Positions 1 through 5,445 of a stretch of 5,445 bases of DNA are shown here, piece by piece; position 1 is the first letter of the stretch; each line of letters starts with the position of its first letter. Position numbers and translations under genes: made by a program. The DNA comes from Candidatus Rokuibacteriota bacterium. GTDB taxonomy: Bacteria; Methylomirabilota; Methylomirabilia; Rokubacteriales; CSP1-6. The DNA is taken from the NCBI GenBank assembly GCA_016179165.1, contig JACORX010000315.1, forward strand, positions 1-5,445, given 5' to 3'. The notes under the pieces were generated by a model, which had not been told where the DNA came from, made no database searches, and saw nothing but the letters and a program-made list of their open reading frames with translations.

Positions 1-1008
1 GGCCATCTCCCCGGTGAAGAGCTTCACCATGGAGATCTCCTTGACCGCCTCCTCGCCGCTCTGGAACTTGAGGCAGGCGGCGTACGTCAGCCAGCGCGCC
101 GCCTCGATGAGGGTCGCCAGGTCGGCCAGCTTGTGGCGCACGACCTGCTTGCCGGACAGCGGGCCGTCGAAGGCGTAGCGCTGCTTCACGTACGCAATCG
201 TATCCTCGAGCGCGCGCCCGCAGCCGGCCACGGCGTGGAGGCCGGCCACCAGCCGCTCCCGCTGGAAGACCCGCATGACCTCGTAGAAGCCCACGCCCTC
301 CCGACCCAAAAGGTTCTCGGCCGGCACGCGCATATCGTGGAAGGCCAGCTCGGCGGTGTCCGAGGCGCGGTTGCCCATCTTGTCGAGCTTGCGGCTCACG
401 CTGAACCCCGGGGTGTTCCGCTCGACGAGGAACATGGAGATGCCCCGGTGCCTCTTCCCTTGGGAGTCGCGCTTCTCGCGGTCTCCGCTCTCGATGCGCG
501 CCGCGACGAAGAAGATGTCGGCCATCAGACCGTTGGTGATGAACATCTTGGAGCCGTTCAGCACGTAGGCATCCCCGTCCCTGAGGGCGCGCGTCCGGAT
601 GGCGGCCACGTCGGAGCCGCCGCCGGGCTCGGTCACCGCGATGGCGGTGAGCTTCTCGCCCTGGCAGATGCCCGGCAGGTATCTCTCCTTGAGCGCTTCG
701 CTGCCCGTCCAGTAGAGATGCGGCGAGGCCATGTCGGTGTGGACGCCGAGCGCCATGGCGAAGGAGGCGCAGCGGGAGCGCGCCGCTTCTTCGCAGAGCA
801 CGGCCGTCGTGAGGACGTCGGCGCTGCCGCCGCCGTACTTCTCGTCGTACTCGACGCCCAGGAAGCCGAGCGCCCCCATGCGGGGCCAGATCGACTTGGG
901 GATCTGCCCCGCCTCCTCCCACTCGTCAACATGAGGCTCGACTTCTTTCTCGACGAAGGCGCGCACCGCCTGGCGGAACATCTCGTGCTGTTCGGTGAAG
1001 ATCTTCAT
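1..1008 (-). CDS. acyl-CoA dehydrogenase, FAD-dependent (3' end cut by window edge)
   Basis: Oxidises an acyl-CoA to the trans-2-enoyl-CoA, passing electrons via FAD to electron-transfer flavoprotein; cytoplasmic. The frame is open from ATG at 1008 to base 1, giving 336 residues; the family is usually about 380, so some 45 C-terminal residues lie off the window. Residues 124-136 (AVTEPGGGSDVAA) match the family signature before the FAD/substrate-binding beta domain, followed by NGSKMFITNG (151-160) and ASDTAEL (215-221) before the C-terminal helical domain. E251 in QRERLV sits where long-chain and isovaleryl-CoA dehydrogenases carry their catalytic glutamate; the alternative position used by medium- and short-chain enzymes is outside the window. 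A charged stretch at about 173-188 looks slightly longer than in typical members. The start codon overlaps the synthetase stop as ATGA, which suggests translational coupling; there is no clear Shine-Dalgarno. Family assignment is firm, substrate unknown. Confidence 0.95.
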   Translation of the reverse strand, partial: MKIFTEQHEMFRQAVRAFVEKEVEPHVDEWEEAGQIPKSIWPRMGALGFLGVEYDEKYGGGSADVLTTAVLCEEAARSRCASFAMALGVHTDMASPHLYWTGSEALKERYLPGICQGEKLTAIAVTEPGGGSDVAAIRTRALRDGDAYVLNGSKMFITNGLMADIFFVAARIESGDREKRDSQGKRHRGISMFLVERNTPGFSVSRKLDKMGNRASDTAELAFHDMRVPAENLLGREGVGFYEVMRVFQRERLVAGLHAVAGCGRALEDTIAYVKQRYAFDGPLSGKQVVRHKLADLATLIEAARWLTYAACLKFQSGEEAVKEISMVKLFTGEMA

Positions 1009-2525
1009 GGGGCGCTGCCCCACTTGGCCTTGACGGCTTCCCGGTCCACGCCGCCTTCCGCTGCGCGCGGAAGGTCGTCGGCGAACGCCACCACGTGGGG
1101 GCGCTTGAAGCGGGCGATCTTCGACGCCACGAAGTCGCCGACCTGCTGGGCGGTGTACCGGCCCGCGGTCTTTACCTCGACGACGGCCTTGATCGCCTCG
1201 CCCCACCTGGCGTCGGGGATGCCGTAGACGCACACTCCGCTCACGCCGTCCATCTGCATGATGACCGTCTCGACCTCCGCGGGGTACACGTTCTCCCCGC
1301 CGGGCTTGATCAGCTCCTTTTCGGGCTTGCGCCTGACGTAGTAGAGGTAGCCGTCCGCATCGAAGCGCCCCACGTCGCCGGTGTGGTGCCAGCCGTTGCG
1401 GAACGTGTGCGCCGTCACGTCGGGCTGGGCGAAGTAACCCTGGAACACGAGCGGGCCGCGCACGGTGATCTCGCCCGCGGTGCCCACGGGCACCTCACGG
1501 TCATAGTCGTCCACCAGTTGTATGTGACACAGGGGCGCCGGCTTGCCGGCCGCGCCGGGCCGCTCCGACGCACGCTGGAGGCTGACGAATCCGCTCGTCT
1601 CCGCCTGGCCGAAGCCCGTCCAGAACCGCGCTCCGGTGCTCGCGTCCAGGCGCTGGATGGTCTGGGGTGAGTCCAAGCCGGAGACGTGCTTCAGGCTCGC
1701 CAGCCCGCTGCCAAGCTTCTCGGCGGCATCGAGCAGGCTCTGCAGCACGGGAGGAAAATCCGAGACGTGAGTGATGTGGTGGCGGTCAATGAGCCGCACC
1801 GCCTCCTCCGCGTCGAAGCGCGGCACCAGCACGCTGGCGCTGCCGGCGTGCATGTGGGCCATGGCCATGCCGAGCGCGGTGATGTGGAATACCGGGAGCG
1901 CGAGGAGGTAGCGATCCGCCGCCGTCAGGCCGATGCAGGTCACGGCTGTCAGATTGGCGGCGACGACGTTGGCGTGGGTCAGCACCGCGCCGCGCGGGAT
2001 CACGTCGACCGCCGCGGTCGAGATGACGGCGAACGGGTCGGCCGGCGACACGTCGGCCGCGGCGGCTCCGCCGGCCGTTCCGTACAACGAGTCGAAAGGC
2101 TTGAAGCCCGGACCCGCGGACTCACCGAACTGATACCAGTGCGGCACGGCCTTCCAGCGGCTCGGCCACTCCGCCACCACGCTGAGCGTCGACGCGTCTG
2201 CCACCATCATCCGCGGCCCCGCGCGCTCCATAACGCGCTCCACTTCCTGGCCGGTCAAACGCCAGTTGATGGGATAGGCGATGATGCCCTGCCGCGCGCA
2301 GGCGCCGTACAGCTCGAGATACGCGGCATCGTTCTGCGCCAGGACGCATATGCGCTCGCCCTTGCCGATGCCCAGGGCCAGGAGCCCCGCCGCCAGGCTG
2401 TCCACGCGGCCCTTGAACTCCCGGAACGACAGGGGGCGGTCACCCTGGATGACGGCGGGCGCGTCGCCGTACACGGACGCGCCGCGCGCGATCATGTCGT
2501 AGACCGTGAAGGCGTGCACGCTCAT
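1005..2525 (-). CDS. AMP-binding acyl-CoA synthetase-like protein with degenerate A3 and A10 motifs
   Basis: A 506-residue member of the ANL (adenylate-forming) superfamily, expected to make an acyl-AMP and then an acyl-CoA. Visible landmarks: PVFHITALGM (211-220, A4 region), GFGQAETS (304-311, A5), GWHHTGDVGRFD (378-389, A7 with the ribose-binding Asp) and KELIKPGGENVYPAEVE (403-419, hinge/A8). Two key elements are abnormal. The A3 phosphate loop, normally YTSGTTGxPKG, reads STAAVDVIPRG (169-179). The A10 motif, normally PxxxxGK, reads PRAAEGG (486-492), so the usual catalytic lysine is Gly492. The reading frame is clean through both. The frame stays open further upstream, but that part overlaps the globin gene in another frame; ATG 2525 begins the recognisable N-terminus (FTVYDMIARGA) and follows a GGGAGG at 2539-2544, 13 bases away, which is long. 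It lies 20 bases after the globin stop and overlaps the dehydrogenase start by 4 bases. It could be a ligase with altered chemistry or a non-adenylating homologue; the substrate is unknown. Confidence 0.93.
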   Translation of the reverse strand: MSVHAFTVYDMIARGASVYGDAPAVIQGDRPLSFREFKGRVDSLAAGLLALGIGKGERICVLAQNDAAYLELYGACARQGIIAYPINWRLTGQEVERVMERAGPRMMVADASTLSVVAEWPSRWKAVPHWYQFGESAGPGFKPFDSLYGTAGGAAAADVSPADPFAVISTAAVDVIPRGAVLTHANVVAANLTAVTCIGLTAADRYLLALPVFHITALGMAMAHMHAGSASVLVPRFDAEEAVRLIDRHHITHVSDFPPVLQSLLDAAEKLGSGLASLKHVSGLDSPQTIQRLDASTGARFWTGFGQAETSGFVSLQRASERPGAAGKPAPLCHIQLVDDYDREVPVGTAGEITVRGPLVFQGYFAQPDVTAHTFRNGWHHTGDVGRFDADGYLYYVRRKPEKELIKPGGENVYPAEVETVIMQMDGVSGVCVYGIPDARWGEAIKAVVEVKTAGRYTAQQVGDFVASKIARFKRPHVVAFADDLPRAAEGGVDREAVKAKWGSAP

Positions 2526-2545
2526 GCCAGGCGTGGAGCCTCCCG

Positions 2546-2986
2546 TCACCGCCCGACGATGTCCTTCTTCATGGTCCCAAGGATCGCCAGGAGCTCCTGC
2601 TGCTCCTTCGCGCCGACCTTGAACTTGTTGAGTGACTTGACCAGGTCCTCGACCGTCGCATTCCACTCGGCATCGACGATCTTCATGCCGGCGTGAGCTG
2701 CTTTCATCTCTTTCCCCAGGTAGGCGCACGGCCCGCCCGTCGCGTCGCAGATCTGGTCGGAGAGGTTCGTCTGGAGCTTCGCGATCGCCGCGGGCTGGAG
2801 CCCCTTGAAGCGGCTGTTCACGCGCGGGTCGGCCGCGACGTTGGCGACGAAGTCGTCCACGAGCCCCTTGATCGCCTCGCGCCCGCCCAGCCTCTGGTAC
2901 AGCGTCGGCTCCGGCGGCACCGAGGCACAGGCCGCAAGAACCACTGCAACCACTGCCATCAGAACGACCCGGCTCATCAGTCGCAT
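2546..2986 (-). CDS. group 1 truncated haemoglobin with lipoprotein signal peptide
   Basis: A 146-residue small haem protein predicted to be exported and lipid-anchored. Residues 1-19 form a signal sequence with basic Arg2 and Arg6, a hydrophobic run and the lipobox LAAC, giving acylated Cys20; the next residue is Ala, not Asp, so outer-membrane sorting is possible if a Lol system is present. The globin part starts at LYQRLGGREAI (29-39) and continues with DDFVANVAADPRV (44-56), ATGGPC (82-87) and MKAAHAGMKI (94-103), where His98 is the expected proximal haem ligand. The B10 position, usually Tyr, reads Val47. Cys80 and Cys87 flank the ATGG turn. An ATG two codons upstream (2992) is also open, but AGGAGG at 2994-2999 is 7 bases from ATG 2986 and only 1 base from 2992, so 2986 is chosen. 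It lies 28 bases after the ATPase gene and 20 before the synthetase. Likely roles are O2 or NO binding or redox sensing; none is shown by the sequence. Confidence 0.9.
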   Translation of the reverse strand: MRLMSRVVLMAVVAVVLAACASVPPEPTLYQRLGGREAIKGLVDDFVANVAADPRVNSRFKGLQPAAIAKLQTNLSDQICDATGGPCAYLGKEMKAAHAGMKIVDAEWNATVEDLVKSLNKFKVGAKEQQELLAILGTMKKDIVGR

Positions 2987-2993
2987 CGGCATT

Positions 2994-2999
2994 CCTCCT
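2994..2999 (-). promoter_or_regulatory. Shine-Dalgarno site of the globin gene
   Basis: AGGAGG on the minus strand, 7 bases before ATG 2986 and only 1 base before the alternative ATG 2992. This decides the start at 2986, giving MRLMSRVV rather than MPMRLMSRVV. It is the strongest ribosome site in the window, suggesting the globin is translated well in its own right. Confidence 0.8.
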
Positions 3000-3014
3000 C
3001 GGTGAGGGATTGGG

Positions 3015-3809
3015 CTAGCTCAGCCAGCGCTTCCGGCGCTTGTAGTGCTTCACGTCCCGGTACGACTTCCGGGCGCCCACCTCGGTGAGCCCCAGGTAGA
3101 CCTCCTTGCTGTCGGCGTTGTCGCGCAGCGCGGCCGCCGGACCGTCGAGCACGATGCGCCCGTTCTCCATGACATAGCCGTGCTCCGCGACGGCCAGGGC
3201 CATCGTCGCGTTCTGCTCCACCAGCAGGACGGTCAGCTTCTGCTCGTGGCTCAGGAGCCGGACGATACCGAAGATCTCCTCGACCAGCAGCGGCGCAAGC
3301 CCCAGCGAGGGCTCGTCGAGCAGGATCACCTTCGGGTTCGACATGAGCGCCCGTCCGATGACGAGCATCTGCTGCTCGCCGCCCGAGAGGTAGCCCGCCT
3401 GCACCATCCGCCGATCTTTGATCTTCGGGAAGTACTGGAAGACGCGCTCGATACCCTCCTTCACGCGCGCGCCGTCGCGCTGGATGTGCCCGCCCGCAAC
3501 CAGGTTCTCCTCGGTGGTCAGGTGCTCGAAGACGCGCCGTCCCTCGAAGACTTGGACGACGCCGCGCTTCACGACCTCGTGGGGCGCCAGCCGGTCCACG
3601 CGCTCGCCATCGAGCTCGACCAGGCCCTTGGTCACCTCGCCGCGCTCGGCCCGCAGCAGGCCCGAGACGGCCTTGAGAGTGGTCGTCTTGCCGGCGCCGT
3701 TGGCCCCCAGCAGCGTGGTGACGGCGCCCTCGCGCACGTTCAGCGACACCCCCTTGAGGACGAGGATGACGCTGTCGTAGATGACCTCGACGTTTTTGAG
3801 CGTCAGCAT
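3015..3809 (-). CDS. livF: LivF-type ATP-binding protein of a branched-chain amino acid-type (HAAT) ABC transporter
   Basis: A 264-residue cytoplasmic ATPase that would power import by pairing with a LivG-type partner and LivHM-type permeases. Motifs in order: Walker A GANGAGKTT (35-43); Q-loop area with Gln86 followed by FEGRRVFEHLT; ABC signature LSGGEQQ (141-147); Walker B VILLDEP (161-167); LLVEQNA (195-201), the LivF-typical form in which the switch histidine of other ABC ATPases is replaced. All catalytic motifs are intact. After the usual family end near YLGL (238-241) there is a tail of about 20 residues rich in Lys and Arg, ending in HYKRRKRWLS. ATG 3809 is chosen because MLTLKNVEVIY is the family N-terminus; its Shine-Dalgarno is weak. 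An in-frame ATG at 3863 would add 18 residues encoded through the stem-loop and is less likely. The gene follows the binding-protein gene by 56 bases. The symbol is by family; the transported substrate need not be an amino acid. Confidence 0.93.
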   Translation of the reverse strand: MLTLKNVEVIYDSVILVLKGVSLNVREGAVTTLLGANGAGKTTTLKAVSGLLRAERGEVTKGLVELDGERVDRLAPHEVVKRGVVQVFEGRRVFEHLTTEENLVAGGHIQRDGARVKEGIERVFQYFPKIKDRRMVQAGYLSGGEQQMLVIGRALMSNPKVILLDEPSLGLAPLLVEEIFGIVRLLSHEQKLTVLLVEQNATMALAVAEHGYVMENGRIVLDGPAAALRDNADSKEVYLGLTEVGARKSYRDVKHYKRRKRWLS

Positions 3810-3826
3810 AGGTCTCGCCGGCTGCA

Positions 3827-3857
3827 CGGCCGGCGGGGCGTCATGCCCCGCCGGCCG
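3827..3857 (-). promoter_or_regulatory. perfect 13-bp GC-rich stem-loop between binding-protein and ATPase genes
   Basis: Bases 3827-3839 and 3845-3857 are exact reverse complements (CGGCCGGCGGGGC and its complement) around a 5-base loop, 8 bases past the stop codon of the binding-protein gene and 17 before the ATPase start. No T-run follows on the minus strand, so it does not look like a classic intrinsic terminator. By analogy with hairpins after other periplasmic binding-protein genes, it may protect the upstream mRNA from 3' exonucleases or reduce read-through, allowing more binding protein than ATPase. That role is inferred. Confidence 0.75.
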
Positions 3858-3865
3858 ATGCATCG

Positions 3866-5113
3866 CTACTTCTTGGCGCCCGCCTCCTTGATGTGCTTCG
3901 CCAGCACGTCGGGATAAGCCTTGAACCACTCCGTTGCTTTCACGAACTTGCCGTTCTTCACCGTGTAGATCTGGACCCACCCGCCCCCCTCGTGGTCGGA
4001 TGGGGAGATTTCGAGGGGCGGTACGAGCCCACCGAGTGTGAAGCCCTTGATCCTCTCGAAGCCGGCCTTGACGTCGACGCCCGTGATGTTCCCAGCCGGC
4101 TTGGCCTTGAGCGCGTTCCTGACAGCCTCGAGGTGGACGGCCGCGATCAGGACCCCCCGGTTGTAGAAGACGGTCGAGGCCATCTCCTTGGGCGGCTCCT
4201 TGCCTTCCTTCTTGTACATCTCGCGGATCTCGTTCAGCACGGGGTAGTCCGCTCCCACGCCGGCGAACTGCAGGGCGTTGTAACCCTCGGCTTGGGCCAT
4301 CCCGCCCGCCGCTTCGATGTCGGCCTCTGAGGCGCCCCACACGAAGGCCGCCACCTTACGGAGCGGATAGCCCACGCGCTTCAGCTCCTTGATGGATACG
4401 GACGGAGACCGGCCGAAGAGATGCGTGATCACGAAGTCGGCGCGGTAGCGCTGGGCGATGTCGAGCGCCTGGGCGCCCATCTCGATGCCCGGGGGCGGCA
4501 CCGCGAACACCTTGAGCTGGAATCCTTCCTTCGCCGCCAGGTCCTCGAGGACCGGCAGCGGCTCGCGCCCGGCTGGGTTGTCGAAGAAGAGGTAGGCGAT
4601 CTTCTTGCCTTTGAGCCCGCCCATCTGGTCGCCGGCGAACTTCACGGCGGCAGTGGCCTGCGACCAGTAGGTCGCCGCGATCGGGAAGACGTACGGGTAC
4701 TTGGTCCCGTCGGCCGCGGCCGCCGTGCCGAAGCCCGGGGAGGTGCCGGGGATGCGGTCTTCGGTCAGCTTCTGAGTCAGCGCCTGGGTGTGGGGCGTGC
4801 CGTAGAGACCAATCAGCACGGCGCCCTCCTTCTTGTGGCGCTCGTACGCTTCCATGCCCTGCGGCACCTTGTACTCGTGGTCGATCTCGATCGCCTTGAT
4901 CTTGAAGCCCTCGATCCCGCCTTTCCCGTTCACGAGCTTGACGTAGTCGTGGTAGCCGGGGCAAAGATTGACGCCGACGGTCTGAGTGGCGCCTGTGCGG
5001 TCGCACTGGAGGCCGATCACGACCTCCTTCTGCGCAGCCGCGGGCCAGGGACCCGCCAGCGTCGCAACCGCCAGGACGAGCAACCCGATCATCACAGCGA
5101 TGCACTTCCTCAT
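3866..5113 (-). CDS. periplasmic substrate-binding protein of a HAAT-type ABC transporter
   Basis: A 415-residue exported protein of the Leu/Ile/Val-binding-like family (type I periplasmic fold) that captures a ligand and delivers it to the permease. The signal peptide is clear: MRKC, a hydrophobic run at about 5-20, then PAAAQ with cleavage likely after Ala27. The mature protein begins KEVVIGLQCDRTG, typical of the family. Other landmarks are CPGYHDYVKLVNGKGGIEG (51-69), LYGTPHTQALT (103-113), DRIPGTSPGFGT (119-130), YVFPIAATYWSQ (141-152) and WFKAYPDV near the C-terminus. Cys37 and Cys51 could form a periplasmic disulfide. ATG 5113 is chosen because AAAGGAG (5121-5127) is 7 bases upstream and it yields the signal peptide. 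It lies 29 bases after a second binding-protein gene, which shares about 78 of the last 100 residues by hand alignment. The ligand cannot be read from the sequence; association with acyl-CoA genes suggests a carboxylic acid rather than leucine. Confidence 0.94.
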   Translation of the reverse strand: MRKCIAVMIGLLVLAVATLAGPWPAAAQKEVVIGLQCDRTGATQTVGVNLCPGYHDYVKLVNGKGGIEGFKIKAIEIDHEYKVPQGMEAYERHKKEGAVLIGLYGTPHTQALTQKLTEDRIPGTSPGFGTAAAADGTKYPYVFPIAATYWSQATAAVKFAGDQMGGLKGKKIAYLFFDNPAGREPLPVLEDLAAKEGFQLKVFAVPPPGIEMGAQALDIAQRYRADFVITHLFGRSPSVSIKELKRVGYPLRKVAAFVWGASEADIEAAGGMAQAEGYNALQFAGVGADYPVLNEIREMYKKEGKEPPKEMASTVFYNRGVLIAAVHLEAVRNALKAKPAGNITGVDVKAGFERIKGFTLGGLVPPLEISPSDHEGGGWVQIYTVKNGKFVKATEWFKAYPDVLAKHIKEAGAKK

Positions 5114-5120
5114 GGATGTG

Positions 5121-5127
5121 CTCCTTT
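5121..5127 (-). promoter_or_regulatory. Shine-Dalgarno site of the complete binding-protein gene
   Basis: AAAGGAG on the minus strand, 7 bases before ATG 5113, within the 29-base gap after the upstream binding-protein gene. It fixes the start at the signal peptide MRKCIAV and argues against the longer open frame running back into the upstream gene. Confidence 0.75.
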
Positions 5128-5142
5128 CCCGTGCGCGTTCGA

Positions 5143-5445
5143 CTACTTCTTCGCGCCGGCTTCTTTGATGTGCTTGCTGATCACGTCCGGGTATGCCTTG
5201 AACCACTCGGTGGCCTTCACGAACTTGCCGCCCTTGACCTGGAAGATCTGCACCCAGCCCCCGCCCTCGTGGTCGTTGGGCGTGATCTCCATTGGCGGCA
5301 GGAGCCCGCCGAGCGTGAACCCCTTGATCTTCTCGAATCCGACCTTGACGTCGGCACCGGTGATCTGGCCATCGGGCTTGGCCCGGAGCGCATTCCTCAC
5401 CGCTTCCACCATCAGGGCCGTGGTGGCCACGCCGCGGTTGTAGTA
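5143..5445 (-). CDS. second HAAT-type substrate-binding protein (C-terminal part only)
   Basis: The frame is open from the right edge to TAG at 5145-5143, giving the last 100 residues of a binding protein; its N-terminus and signal peptide lie outside the window. It begins YYNRGVATTALMVEAVRNAL and ends KHIKEAGAKK, aligning without gaps to residues 316-415 of the next gene downstream, with about 78 identical positions. FTLGG, DHEGGGWVQI, KATEWFKAYPDV and the final ten residues are identical. Many codons for shared residues differ at the third base, so the duplication is not recent. Differences cluster at residues 7-13 (ATTALMV against LIAAVHL) and in short surface loops. It probably serves the same permease with a related ligand, but only the C-terminal part can be judged here. 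Confidence 0.92.
   Translation of the reverse strand, partial: YYNRGVATTALMVEAVRNALRAKPDGQITGADVKVGFEKIKGFTLGGLLPPMEITPNDHEGGGWVQIFQVKGGKFVKATEWFKAYPDVISKHIKEAGAKK

Noticed and set aside
133..1227. Long plus-strand open frame opposite the dehydrogenase
   Set aside because: It spans two well-recognised minus-strand genes, its translation is His/Arg/Ala/Gly-rich without a known motif, and it is explained by high GC leaving few stop codons on the opposite strand.
1962..2025. Frameshift as the cause of the abnormal A3 loop
   Set aside because: Residues on both sides are in one frame with good family matches immediately before (DPFAVIS) and after (RGAVLTHANV); no compensating insertion and deletion is apparent.
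1686..2696. Plus-strand open frame of 336 codons opposite the synthetase and globin
   Set aside because: Low-complexity, His- and Arg-rich translation crossing a gene boundary on the other strand; no ribosome site or family resemblance. Same for plus-strand frames at 3045-3917 and 4421-5443.
2526..2729. N-terminal extension of the synthetase by 68 codons
   Set aside because: The extension overlaps the globin gene in another frame, is charged and low in complexity, and the AMP-binding fold clearly starts at ATG 2525.
3827..3857. Rho-independent terminator
   Set aside because: No T-run follows the stem on the transcribed strand, and the gene downstream follows with no visible promoter, so full termination is unlikely.
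3810..4340. N-terminal extension of the ATPase into the binding-protein gene
   Set aside because: The extra sequence is an out-of-frame reading of the binding-protein gene; the LivF N-terminus MLTLKNVEVIY begins at 3809.
5143..5445. Binding-protein fragment as a pseudogene remnant
   Set aside because: The frame is intact to the window edge, conserved residues are kept, and it is truncated only by the window boundary.

Overview
The window is GC-rich throughout (roughly two thirds G+C by eye), and every gene I can support lies on the minus strand, packed tightly enough to be one transcription unit read from right to left. The gaps are 29, 56, 28 and 20 bases, followed by a 4-base overlap. The style suggests a high-GC soil or sediment bacterium, such as Pseudomonadota or a Rokubacteria/Methylomirabilota-like lineage known for many branched-chain-amino-acid-type ABC transporters. 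That taxonomic guess is weak because no marker gene is present.

In transcription order, the window holds: (1) the C-terminal 100 residues of a periplasmic substrate-binding protein, cut by the right edge (5143-5445); (2) a complete paralogous substrate-binding protein with a signal peptide (3866-5113); (3) a perfect 13-bp stem-loop in the gap after it (3827-3857); (4) a LivF-type ATPase (3015-3809); (5) a small exported lipoprotein with a group 1 truncated haemoglobin domain (2546-2986); (6) an AMP-binding acyl-CoA synthetase-like protein with an unusual nucleotide-binding motif (1005-2525); (7) an acyl-CoA dehydrogenase, cut by the left edge (1-1008). The permease genes (livH, livM) and the second ATPase (livG) are absent; they may lie to the right.

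The simplest reading is a catabolic operon. A HAAT-family ABC importer brings in a carboxylic acid (aromatic, branched or fatty; the sequence does not say which), the AMP-binding protein activates it to a CoA thioester, and the FAD dehydrogenase starts its oxidation. Three things do not fit a plain version of this. The synthetase lacks most of the ATP-phosphate loop and the A10 lysine. A predicted lipid-anchored globin sits in the middle of the operon. Two diverged binding proteins are encoded back to back. There is no gene-free stretch over 300 bases, and I saw no RNA gene, mobile element or CRISPR array.
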